Positions 1 through 8,026 of a stretch of 64,000 bases of DNA are shown here, in pieces. The stretch's first letter is position 1, and each line of letters opens with the position of its first letter. The DNA is from Pseudoxanthomonas beigongshangi (GTDB taxonomy: Bacteria > Pseudomonadota > Gammaproteobacteria > Xanthomonadales > Xanthomonadaceae): NCBI RefSeq assembly GCF_016820515.1, contig NZ_JADHDV010000011.1:1-64000 (forward strand). The letters are read 5' to 3'. The notes beneath the pieces were generated by a model. That model saw nothing but the letters and a program-made list of their open reading frames with translations. It searched no databases and was not told the DNA's origin. The position numbers and the translations under genes were made by a program.

Positions 1-211
1 CCGCGAGCAGGGCGCTGGCGGCCAGGCCCATCGCCACGGGCCAGCGCGGTTTGCGCCGCGCGGCCGGACGGGCCACCACCGCGTCGTGCGCGGCCGCCAG
101 GATGCGGGCATCGAGGGTGGGCGAGGGTTCGCCGTGCGGCCCCAGCCGCGCCAGCTGATCGGCCAGCTGGCGTTCTTCGGCATTCAACGGTTCGGGGGGA
201 CGGCGGTTCAT
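1..211 (-). CDS. Putative membrane partner (anti-sigma-like) of the ECF sigma factor, partial
   Basis: The ATG at 211-209 overlaps the TGA of the sigma-factor gene (ATGA), so the two are probably translationally coupled. About 70 residues are visible before the window edge: a charged, Pro/Arg-rich N-terminal part and then the start of a hydrophobic stretch (near residues 58-70) that looks like a membrane segment. Genes placed like this behind ECF sigma factors commonly encode anti-sigma factors, so that role is inferred from context. I see no HxxxCxxC zinc-binding motif in the visible part, which argues against a classic zf-HC2 ZAS protein. The C-terminal part lies outside the window. Confidence 0.5.
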   Translation of the reverse strand, partial: MNRRPPEPLNAEERQLADQLARLGPHGEPSPTLDARILAAAHDAVVARPAARRKPRWPVAMGLAASALLA

Positions 212-762
212 TCGTTCAGTCTCGCGCGCAACTTGTCCATCGCGTAGCGCAGCCGCGATTTGACGGTTTCCCGACCCACGCCGGTGATGTCGCCGATTTC
301 CTCCAGGCTCAGTTCCTGTTCCAGTCGCAACTGCACCACCTGGCGCTGGTCCTCGGGAAGTTCGGACAACGCCATCTGCAGCCGCCGCCGCTGCTCGAAC
401 TCGGAGAGCTGCCGCTCGGGCGTGTCCGGATCCGGCACCCGCGCGGTGCGCTCGTCCGCGTCCTCGGGGGCCGGCGGGCGATGGCGGGCGGCCCGCCAAT
501 GGTCGTTCAGGCGATTGTGGGCGATCCGGAACAGCCAGGTGGTGAAGGCCGCCTCCGGTTTCCAACCCTGGCGCGCACTGATGACCCGCTGCCAGACATC
601 CTGGAAAAACTCGTCCGCCAACGCGCCGTCGCGCAGATTGCGCAGCAGGAACCGGTACAGCGGTCCCCGGTGGCGGGCGTAGAGCCGCTCGAAAGCCGAT
701 GCATCGCCGGCGGCATAGGCCAGCATCAATGCTTCATCGGCGGGTTCGGCGGCGTCGTTCAC
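208..762 (-). CDS. ECF-family RNA polymerase sigma factor (sigma-70 family, RpoE-like)
   Basis: The protein has the two conserved ECF regions. Region 2 starts at DEALMLAYAAGD and contains FERLYARHRGPLYRFLLR and DVWQRV; region 4 has LPEDQRQVVQLRL, EELSLEEIGDI-type residues and VKSRLRYAMDKLR at the C-terminus. With the GTG at 762 it is 184 aa, normal for the family. The frame stays open to 984 (258 aa), but the extra 74 residues are low-complexity and lack family similarity, so I prefer the shorter start; an ATG at 888 is the other option. The gene overlaps the downstream putative anti-sigma gene by ATGA. It probably directs an extracytoplasmic or stress response, but its target promoters cannot be told from here. 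Confidence 0.85.
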   Translation of the reverse strand: MNDAAEPADEALMLAYAAGDASAFERLYARHRGPLYRFLLRNLRDGALADEFFQDVWQRVISARQGWKPEAAFTTWLFRIAHNRLNDHWRAARHRPPAPEDADERTARVPDPDTPERQLSEFEQRRRLQMALSELPEDQRQVVQLRLEQELSLEEIGDITGVGRETVKSRLRYAMDKLRARLNE

Positions 763-1008
763 TGCGATCAGCGTAAGGGCTTCGCGCTTTTCCGGGAAGC
801 GGCCGAGCGTCAGGTTGCTGAACGAAAACGCATCCGGCGCAGGGCGGGGCGCATCGAAAAGCGGGGCGGGGACCGGAACAAAATGCATGTCCGTGAAAAC
901 GGATGGACGGCCATTGCGGGGTTCGCACCGGAGTTTGTGGCGCGGGTTGCCGTTCACGGACCGCATTGGCGTTATGCTCGGCACGGGGAACTTTAATTTT
1001 TGAAGCCA

Positions 1009-3918
1009 ATGCTGTCCGGAACCGGGGTGCCCAGCCAGAACGAGCGTGTCGGCACCTTGCCCGGCGAAGGAGAGGCGTTGGCACCCGAACGGATCCTGGG
1101 CGTGCTGCTGGAAGGCCTACCGCCAGGCGCCGAACTGGCGATCAGCTGGCGCGACTGGGCGCTGGGCGCGGGCGGCGTCGCCACGGCCGAAGCCCCCGCC
1201 GGCCTGCGCCGGCGCGCCGAACACGCACTGGGCGAGGGTTCGCCGGTCGACCCGGAGGATGGCTGGCTGCTGACCTGGGAAAACGCGGACGGCAACGCAC
1301 GGATGGCACTGGCGGTGGCATTGCCGCAACCGGTGCCCGAGGCGAGGCGTGACTCCTGGTGCCGGCTGGCCAAGGCGATGATCGGCGCGACCCTGGACAC
1401 GGCGCGCGCGCATGCCCGGATCGTTTCGCTGGAAAAATCCAAGCGCCTGCAGCAGGCGCTGTACGAAATCGCCGATCTGGCCGGCACCGGGCTGGAGATG
1501 AGCGAGATGCTCCGCCGCATCCACGCGGTGGTGAATTCGCTGATGTACGCGGAGAACTGCTACATCGTTTCCTACGACGACCAGCGCCGGACCATCCGCT
1601 TCCTGTATTTCGCCGACCAGAAGGACGCCTACGTCGCCGAGCCGGAGCGCGAGTTCACCGAAGAGGAAATGGCCAACAGCATGACCTTCGCGCTGCTGCG
1701 CCACGGCCAGCCGTTGCGCGGACCTTCGGCGGTGATCCGGCAGAAACTGGGGGTCATCCGCGATCCCAGCCATGGCCCGGACAGCCTGGACTGGCTGGGC
1801 GTGCCGATGCGCCGCGACGATCGCGTGTGCGGCGCCATCGTGGTGCAGAGCTACGACACTCCGGCCAGCTATGCCGACGAGGATCGCGCGCTGCTGGGCT
1901 ACGTGGCCCAGCACATCCTCACCGCGCTGGATCGCAAGCACGCGCACGCGGACCTGGAACACCGGGTGGAAGCGCGCACCCACGAACTGCAGCGCGCCAA
2001 CCGCGAGCTGCAAGCCGAAATCATCGAGCGCAAGCGCGCGGAGAAACTGCAGAGCGCGCTGTTCCGGATCGCCGACCTCGCCATCACTTCCGAAAGCCTG
2101 GAGCGCTTCTACGCCGACGTGCACGCGGTGGTGGACGAGCTGATCGACGCACGCAATTTCTACATCGCGCTGCTCAGCGAGGACAGGCAGACCCTGACCT
2201 TCCCGTACTCGATCGACGAGCGCGATCCGCTGCGGCGCTCGCGCCGGATCGGCAACGGCCTGACCGAGTACGTCATCGAGACCGGGAAGCCGCTATTGGC
2301 CGATCGCGTGGTCATCGGCCAGCTCAGCGGGGAGGGCAAGGTCGTCCAGCACGGGCCGCCGGCGCACAGCTGGTTGGGCGTGCCGCTGTTCCAGGGCGAC
2401 GACGTGCAGGGCGTGGTGGTGGTGCAGAGTTACTCGCCGGAGGTGAAGTTCACCCAGCACGACCAGAGCCTGCTGAACTTCGTCGCCCACAACATCGGCA
2501 ACGGCCTGGGCCGGCAGCGGGCACAGGAGAACCTGCGCGCCGCGCACGCCGAGCTGGAACGGCGGGTGGAGGAACGTACCCGCGAGCTGGCCGACGCCAA
2601 CACCCAGCTGCGCGCCCAGATCAACGAACGCCTGCGCGCCGAACAGCGCCTGACCTACCAGGCCACCCACGACGCGCTGACCGGACTGCCCAATCGCCCG
2701 CATCTGCTGGACCGGCTGTCCGCGGCCATCGAGCGTGCCCGGCATGGCGACGGCCAGGCGTTCGCGGTGCTGTTCCTGGATCTGGATCGTTTCAAGCTGG
2801 TCAACGACAGCATCGGCCACGCGGCCGGCGACGAACTGCTGATCGAGGTGGCACGCCGCATCACCATGACCGTGCGCGGCAGCGACGTGGTCTCGCGCCT
2901 GGGCGGCGACGAGTTCGCCATCCTGATGGAGTACGCCGACGGCGAGGAAAACATCCGCGAGCTGGCGCAGCGGCTGCTGGCCGTGCTGAGCCGGCCGATG
3001 TGGGTGGCCGGGCGCGAGCTGTATCCCTCGGCAAGCCTGGGCATCGCGGTCTGGCATCCGCGCTACCGCAATGGCGAGGAACTGCTGCGCGACGCCGACG
3101 CGGCGATGTACCGGGCCAAGGAGCAGGGACGTGATCGCTGCGCGATGTTCGACGAGGCCATGCGCGAGGCGGCGATGCACAGCCTGGACCTGCAGGCGGA
3201 CCTGCGGCGCGCGATCAACAACCGCGATTTCGTGCCGTACTACCAGCCGATCCTGCGGCTGGACGACGGCGAGGTGGTCGGCTACGAGGCGCTGCTGCGC
3301 TGGCAGCACGAGCGGCGCGGATTGCTGGCGCCGGCCGAGTTCATCAGCCTGGGCGAGGACAGCGGACTGATCGAACAGGTCGACTGGCTGATCTACGAAC
3401 AGGTGGTGAACCAGATCGCGCGCGGCGGCGAGGGCTACGTGTCGGTCAATGTGTCGCCACGGCATTTCCGCTCGCCGGATTTCGCCGACCGCCTGCTGGC
3501 GTTGTTCGAGGCCCAGGGCGCGGATCCGGCGCGGTTGCGGGTGGAAATCACGGAGGTGGCGCTGCTCGACGACGCGCCGCGCACCCTGCGCATCCTCAGC
3601 ACGTTGCGCGAGCACGGCATCCTGGCGCAGCTCGACGACTTCGGCACCGGTTTCTCGGCGCTGTCGTACCTGCACCGTTTTCCGATCTCGGTACTGAAGA
3701 TCGATCGCAGCTTCGTGGCGGGCATCGGCGACGAAACCCGGCCCGAGAGTCCCGGCCTGGTCCGCGCCATCCTCGCGCTGGCCAGCACCCTGGGCATCGA
3801 CACCATCGCCGAGGGCATCGAGACCGAGGAGCAGCGCGGCGCCTTGCTGGAACTGGGCTGCAACTTCGGCCAGGGCTACCTGCTGGGACGGCCCGCCGCG
3901 CACATGGGCGCGCGCTGA
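1009..3918 (+). CDS. GAF-GAF-GGDEF-EAL cyclic-di-GMP signalling protein
   Basis: Cytosolic protein of 969 aa from the ATG at 1009 (an in-frame TTG at 1000 would add three residues). Two GAF-like sensor domains (about residues 155-310 and 350-505) are each followed by a heptad-rich helix (EHRVEARTHELQRANREL; ERRVEERTRELADANTQL). Then come a diguanylate cyclase domain with intact GGDEF (RLGGDEFA, about 632-640) and an RxxD inhibitory site (RGSD) five residues upstream, and an EAL phosphodiesterase domain with YEALLRW, VNVSPRHF, ITE and DDFGTG all present. Both catalytic sites look intact, so it could make or degrade c-di-GMP depending on the GAF input. No membrane segment is seen. It is transcribed divergently from the sigma factor across about 250 bp. 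Confidence 0.93.
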   Translation: MLSGTGVPSQNERVGTLPGEGEALAPERILGVLLEGLPPGAELAISWRDWALGAGGVATAEAPAGLRRRAEHALGEGSPVDPEDGWLLTWENADGNARMALAVALPQPVPEARRDSWCRLAKAMIGATLDTARAHARIVSLEKSKRLQQALYEIADLAGTGLEMSEMLRRIHAVVNSLMYAENCYIVSYDDQRRTIRFLYFADQKDAYVAEPEREFTEEEMANSMTFALLRHGQPLRGPSAVIRQKLGVIRDPSHGPDSLDWLGVPMRRDDRVCGAIVVQSYDTPASYADEDRALLGYVAQHILTALDRKHAHADLEHRVEARTHELQRANRELQAEIIERKRAEKLQSALFRIADLAITSESLERFYADVHAVVDELIDARNFYIALLSEDRQTLTFPYSIDERDPLRRSRRIGNGLTEYVIETGKPLLADRVVIGQLSGEGKVVQHGPPAHSWLGVPLFQGDDVQGVVVVQSYSPEVKFTQHDQSLLNFVAHNIGNGLGRQRAQENLRAAHAELERRVEERTRELADANTQLRAQINERLRAEQRLTYQATHDALTGLPNRPHLLDRLSAAIERARHGDGQAFAVLFLDLDRFKLVNDSIGHAAGDELLIEVARRITMTVRGSDVVSRLGGDEFAILMEYADGEENIRELAQRLLAVLSRPMWVAGRELYPSASLGIAVWHPRYRNGEELLRDADAAMYRAKEQGRDRCAMFDEAMREAAMHSLDLQADLRRAINNRDFVPYYQPILRLDDGEVVGYEALLRWQHERRGLLAPAEFISLGEDSGLIEQVDWLIYEQVVNQIARGGEGYVSVNVSPRHFRSPDFADRLLALFEAQGADPARLRVEITEVALLDDAPRTLRILSTLREHGILAQLDDFGTGFSALSYLHRFPISVLKIDRSFVAGIGDETRPESPGLVRAILALASTLGIDTIAEGIETEEQRGALLELGCNFGQGYLLGRPAAHMGAR

Positions 3919-3967
3919 ACGGCGGACAGCGCCGTCCACCGCCAGGATTGAATCAAGCCATTCGCTT

Positions 3968-4000
3968 CGCCGTCCCGGGAGAGTTCGCGCCGGGACGGCG
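3968..4000. repeat. REP-like inverted repeat between convergent genes
   Basis: Perfect 11-bp inverted repeat (CGCCGTCCCGG / CCGGGACGGCG, arms 3968-3978 and 3990-4000). It sits in the 107-bp gap between two convergent genes. Read on the minus strand the core AGGAGCGCCGTCCC matches the palindrome at 12851, so this is a dispersed repeat. It may also act as a terminator for either gene, although there is no T-tract. Confidence 0.6.
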
Positions 4001-4025
4001 CTCCTGACCAGCGGGATGTTTTTCC

Positions 4026-5831
4026 CTATTCGCCGGCGGCGATGGCGGGGGTGTCCGTCGCCTGCGCCGTGGCGAGTTGCCGGGCCTGTTCCACCATGCC
4101 GGTGAATTCGCGGCGAAGGCCGAACCGATCCGAACCTTCGGCACCGCGCGCGGCGGCCAGCACCTGGGCCCAGCTCCAGTTGTCGATGTGCTGCCCGCCG
4201 CGCAGCAGATCGGCGTACGCCGCCACCGCGGTGGCGAAGCGGAAGCCTTCGCTGGGTTTCTGGCTGAGGGCATCGGCCCGGATTGGCGTCGCGATCAGGC
4301 GGCTGGTCTCCTGGCCCGGCGGTTTGTAGCGCAGTTGCAGGTGGGCGATCTCGCCACCGGCCACGCCACGCGATGCGGCTGCGGAACCGGCCTGGCCATA
4401 GCGCAGCGGCGGCAGGCGATCGGCGCCGGAACCGGCGGGTGTGATCTCGTACAGCGCGGTGACTTCGTGGCCCGCGCCGATATCGCCGGCGTCGACCTTG
4501 TCGTTGGCGAAGTCCTCGCGCTTGAGCAGGCGGTTTTCGTAACCGATCAGGCGGTACTCGGAGACGTAGGCCGGATTGAACTCGATCTGGATCTTCACGT
4601 CGCGGGCGATGGTCAGCAGGGTGGACTGCATTTCCTCCACCAGCACCTTGCGCGCCTCCTGCAGGGTATCGATGTAGGCGTGGTTGCCGTCGCCCACGTC
4701 GGCCAGCCGCTCGGCCATCGCGTCGTTGTAATTGCCCTGGCCGAAGCCCAGCGTGGTCAGCGCGATGCCCGACTTGCGCTGGTCGCCGACCAGCGTCTCC
4801 AGTGCGCCTTGGTCCACGGTACCGACGTTGAAATCGCCATCGGTGGCCAGGATCACCCGGTTGACGCCGTCCTTCACGAACGCCTGCTTGGCCATCGCGT
4901 AGGCCAGCCGGATGCCGTCGCCGCCGTTGGTCGAACCGCCGGCCTGCAGGCGATCCAGCGCGCCGAGGATCTCGTCGTGGCGGTCGCCCGGGGTAGGCGG
5001 CAGCACCAGTCCCGCGGAGCCGGCATAGACCACCACCGACACGCGATCCTGCGCGCGCAGCTGCGGCACCAGTTGCGCGAACGCCTGCTTCAGCAGCGGC
5101 AGCTTGTCCGGCGAATCCATCGAGCCGGAGGTGTCGATCAGGAACACCAGGTTGGCGGGCGGCAGGGTCGCCTTGGGCACGTCGTAGCCCTTGATGCCGA
5201 CCATCAGGATCTGGCGCTTGCCGTTCCATGGCGCGGCGGCGAGTTCGGTGGTCACCCGGAACGGGATGTCGCGGTTGGCCGGCGCCGGATGGTGATAGTC
5301 GAAGTAGTTGATGAACTCCTCCGCGCGCACCGCGTCGGCGGGAGGGCGGACGCCGTCGCGCAGCATCCGCCGCACGTTGCTGTAGCTGCCGGTGTCCACG
5401 TCGATGGAGAAGGTCGACACCGGCTGCTCGCTGGCGCGGTGGACCGGGTTGTCGTCGCGCGCGGCGTAGCGTTCGGTGTTGGCCGGCTCTGACGAGGAGA
5501 CGAGCCCAGGGCTTCGCAACGCTGCGTACCCGGCACTCATTTTCATCGCGGCGGGCGGGGGAGGCGCGGCGGCCGCGCTGGGGATGGGGCGACCGTACTC
5601 GGTTCGCGGCCGGGCACCGGCCTGTTGACGGACCCGGACCGTGTCCAGGGTGGCGCTGGTGGCCGCCGCGTCGGCGGCGGCAGACGCCTCGGCCTCGGCC
5701 AGGTTCGCGGTGATGTCGGCGTTACCGGGGCTGGAGGAGGCGGACGACGGGGACTCCGCCACCGGCTGCGACTGGCAGGCGGCGAGCAGGGCGACGGCGA
5801 GCAGGGTGAGGCTGGGGCGAGCGTGGCGCAT
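4026..5831 (-). CDS. YfbK-like von Willebrand factor A domain lipoprotein
   Basis: Predicted lipoprotein of 601 aa: signal peptide with lipobox LAAC (Cys19), a Ser/Ala-rich linker to about residue 100, an N-terminal conserved block (PVSTFSIDVDTGSYSNVRR, about 137-155), a VWA domain with the MIDAS motif DTSGS (233-237), a threonine at 301 and TDGD at 330-333, and a C-terminal DUF3520-like region (after about 420). This order matches the E. coli YfbK family. The protein should be anchored in an envelope membrane and bind a divalent metal through the MIDAS site; its partners are unknown. The ATG at 5831 has a GGGAGAAT ribosome site. The gene stands alone, convergent with the GGDEF-EAL gene. Confidence 0.88.
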   Translation of the reverse strand: MRHARPSLTLLAVALLAACQSQPVAESPSSASSSPGNADITANLAEAEASAAADAAATSATLDTVRVRQQAGARPRTEYGRPIPSAAAAPPPPAAMKMSAGYAALRSPGLVSSSEPANTERYAARDDNPVHRASEQPVSTFSIDVDTGSYSNVRRMLRDGVRPPADAVRAEEFINYFDYHHPAPANRDIPFRVTTELAAAPWNGKRQILMVGIKGYDVPKATLPPANLVFLIDTSGSMDSPDKLPLLKQAFAQLVPQLRAQDRVSVVVYAGSAGLVLPPTPGDRHDEILGALDRLQAGGSTNGGDGIRLAYAMAKQAFVKDGVNRVILATDGDFNVGTVDQGALETLVGDQRKSGIALTTLGFGQGNYNDAMAERLADVGDGNHAYIDTLQEARKVLVEEMQSTLLTIARDVKIQIEFNPAYVSEYRLIGYENRLLKREDFANDKVDAGDIGAGHEVTALYEITPAGSGADRLPPLRYGQAGSAAASRGVAGGEIAHLQLRYKPPGQETSRLIATPIRADALSQKPSEGFRFATAVAAYADLLRGGQHIDNWSWAQVLAAARGAEGSDRFGLRREFTGMVEQARQLATAQATDTPAIAAGE

Positions 5832-5965
5832 GGCGATTCTCCCGATGGGTCGGGAAGGTCAAACGCACGCGGAAGAAAAACGGGGTTGAGGCCGATTGGC
5901 GGAACGGGAAGACAGGGGTGGGCAGACCCAAGGCCGGCCCGGCCAACGCCGACGGACCAGGCGCG

Positions 5966-7294
5966 CTACTCGACGCGCAGTTTCAGATCACCATCGGCCA
6001 GGCGGGCCTGCACGGTATCGCCCGGCTGTACCTGCGCGACCGAGCGCACCAGCGCACCGTCGTCCCGGGTGACGATGGCGTAACCGCGTGCCACCGTCGC
6101 CAGCGGACTCACCGCTTCCAGCGAACGGGCCAGTCCGCGCAACCGCAGGGCGTCGCGCTGCAACTGGCGGGCCACCGCGGCCTGCGGGCGGACGCGCAGC
6201 GCTTCCAGCCGCGCGCGCAGTTGCGCCAGTTGGCGCTGCGGTTGCGCGGCGCGCAGGACGGCCGCGGCATGGCGCAATCGTGCGCGCTTCTGTTCGGAAC
6301 GTTCGCGCCACAGTGCCAGCAGGCGCCGCATCGCCTCGTCCTGGCGGCGGCGGATCAGCGCCAGGCGTGCCTGCGGGCGCAGCGCGTTCAGGCGCAGCGC
6401 GGCGCGGTCGGCGCGCTGCATGGCCTGGCGCAGGTGGTGGCGTTGCAAATCGTGCAGGCGTCGCTGCAAGGTGCGCAGGCGGGTCGCGAGATCGCGGACG
6501 TCCGGCACCAACAGTTCGGCCGCGACCGACGGCGTAGGTGCGCGCAGATCGGCTGCGAAGTCGGCCAGGGTGAAGTCGGTCTCGTGGCCGACCGCGGACA
6601 CCACCGGTACGGGGGATGCGGCGATCGCGCGCGCCAACTGTTCGTCGTTGAAGGCCCACAGGTCCTCCAGCGAACCCCCGCCGCGGGTCACGAGGACCGT
6701 GTCGTAGCGGCCACTGTCGGCCGCGCGCTGGAGCATCGATACGATCTGCGCGGGCGCGGCCTCGCCCTGGACCTGCACCGGCAGGATGTCCACTTCCAGC
6801 AACGGAAAGCGCCGGCCCAGCACGCTCAGCACGTCGCGCACCGCCGCGCCGCTGGGCGAGGTGATGACCGCCAGCCGGCGCGGGTGCGCGGGCAGGGCGC
6901 GTTTTCGGCCTTCATCGAACAGCCCCTCGGCCGCGAGCCTGGCCTTCAGTGCTTCGAACGCCCGCCGCAGTGCGCCTTCGCCGGCTTCTTCCAGATGGTC
7001 GATGACCAATTGGTAATCGCCGCGTGCTTCGTACAGGGTCAACCGACCGCGCGCGAGCACCCGCAGCCCTTCGCGAGGAACGAACCGCAGCCACTGGCTC
7101 TTGGGCTTGAACATCGCGCAGCGGACCTGTGCGCGGGCATCCTTGAGGGTGAAGTACAGGTGTCCGGAGGCGGGACGGGTGACATTGCCGAGTTCGCCTT
7201 CCACCCAGATCAGCGGGAACGCGCCTTCGAGGAGGTCGCGGGCCAGGGTGTTGAGCTGGCTGGGGGTGAGGACGTCGCGGGCGGGGTCTTGCAT
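5966..7294 (-). CDS. xseA: Exodeoxyribonuclease VII large subunit
   Basis: 442-aa protein from the ATG at 7294: N-terminal OB-fold ([29 protein letters not shown]), central catalytic domain with the family signature [13 protein letters not shown], and an Arg/Ala-rich coiled-coil C-terminal third. Exo VII degrades single-stranded DNA to short oligonucleotides in the cytoplasm, together with the small subunit XseB, which is not in this window. The open frame extends upstream to 7462, but those residues are encoded by the REP element and have no family similarity, so the ATG at 7294 is chosen. The gene is separated from the next upstream minus-strand gene by a palindromic repeat element. Confidence 0.95.
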   Translation of the reverse strand: MQDPARDVLTPSQLNTLARDLLEGAFPLIWVEGELGNVTRPASGHLYFTLKDARAQVRCAMFKPKSQWLRFVPREGLRVLARGRLTLYEARGDYQLVIDHLEEAGEGALRRAFEALKARLAAEGLFDEGRKRALPAHPRRLAVITSPSGAAVRDVLSVLGRRFPLLEVDILPVQVQGEAAPAQIVSMLQRAADSGRYDTVLVTRGGGSLEDLWAFNDEQLARAIAASPVPVVSAVGHETDFTLADFAADLRAPTPSVAAELLVPDVRDLATRLRTLQRRLHDLQRHHLRQAMQRADRAALRLNALRPQARLALIRRRQDEAMRRLLALWRERSEQKRARLRHAAAVLRAAQPQRQLAQLRARLEALRVRPQAAVARQLQRDALRLRGLARSLEAVSPLATVARGYAIVTRDDGALVRSVAQVQPGDTVQARLADGDLKLRVE

Positions 7295-7336
7295 GGGGCA
7301 TACCGTAGCGCAGCAGCGCGGTTTCATAAACCCGGC

Positions 7337-7487
7337 GTGGAGCGGAGCCTGCTCCGCTGCGGTGGCTCGGTTTTTTGTCTTTTCACCTTGTGCGCCACCA
7401 GTTTGCGCGCTGGCGCCCGATAGCCATTCCGGATGAAAGCGAAAGGCAAAAGCAAACGCCACGGCAGCGGAGCAAGCTCCGCTCTAC
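7337..7487. repeat. REP doublet (two inverted GTAG-type palindromes)
   Basis: Two head-to-head palindromic units (7337-7360 and 7464-7487) with the core AGCGGAGCNNGCTCCGCT flank about 103 bp. The same doublet recurs at 47375-47522 and 52004-52111. The right unit begins GTAG on the minus strand, like the SMAG repeats described in Stenotrophomonas maltophilia. The right unit contains the stop codon of the response-regulator gene (TAG at 7486-7484). Confidence 0.85.
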
Positions 7488-8026
7488 TCGTCGACCTGTC
7501 GGCGTTCGGGGCCGGGGCGTTTCAGCAGCTTGCGCTGCAATGATCGCCGGTGCATGCCCAACAGACGCGCGGCGGCGGAAATATTGCCATCCGTCTCCGC
7601 CAGCGCCTGCTGGATATGCTCCCACTCCAGCCGGTGCAGCGGGGTCATGGTTTCCTCGGGCTCCAGAGGCTCGCTCTTCTGCTCGATGCCGAGCGCGCGC
7701 AGGATCGACGACAGCGAGGCCGGCTTGGGCAGATAGTCGTCGGCGCCGCGCTTGATCGACTCCACCGCCGTGGCCACGCTCGCGTAGCCGGTCACCAGCA
7801 GGATCCGCATGTCCGGACGCAATGCGCGCAGCGGTTCGATCAGGGTCAGGCCGGACGATTCGCCCAGCTTCAGATCGACCAGGGCGAAGTCGGGTGCCTG
7901 CTCACGCGCCAGGCGCAGCGCCTCGCGGGGATCCAGGGCGATGCGGGTCTCGATGCCGCGCCGCGCGAGGCTGCGCTGGAGGGTGCGGGCGTACAGTTCG
8001 TCGTCGTCGATCAACAGGCCGTTCAT
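7484..8026 (-). CDS. RegA/PrrA/RoxR-type response regulator
   Basis: 180-aa protein: receiver domain (acidic cluster LLIDDDE, phospho-acceptor Asp51 in ALVDLKLG, switch Thr in LLVTGYAS, Lys101 in YLPKPA) followed by a short linker and a Fis-type helix-turn-helix (GNISAAARLLGMHRRSLQRKL). This compact receiver plus Fis-HTH design without an AAA+ domain is the signature of RegA, PrrA, ActR and RoxR, global regulators of respiration and redox metabolism. The ATG at 8026 overlaps the TGA of the kinase gene (ATGA), so the pair is coupled. Its stop codon is supplied by a REP palindrome. DNA targets are unknown. Confidence 0.9.
   Translation of the reverse strand: MNGLLIDDDELYARTLQRSLARRGIETRIALDPREALRLAREQAPDFALVDLKLGESSGLTLIEPLRALRPDMRILLVTGYASVATAVESIKRGADDYLPKPASLSSILRALGIEQKSEPLEPEETMTPLHRLEWEHIQQALAETDGNISAAARLLGMHRRSLQRKLLKRPGPERRQVDE

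Noticed and set aside
2293-5229. 978-codon antisense frame across the GGDEF-EAL and VWA genes
   Set aside because: Opposite-strand shadow typical of GC-rich codons; its sequence is low-complexity and fits no family, while both overlapped genes have clear domains.
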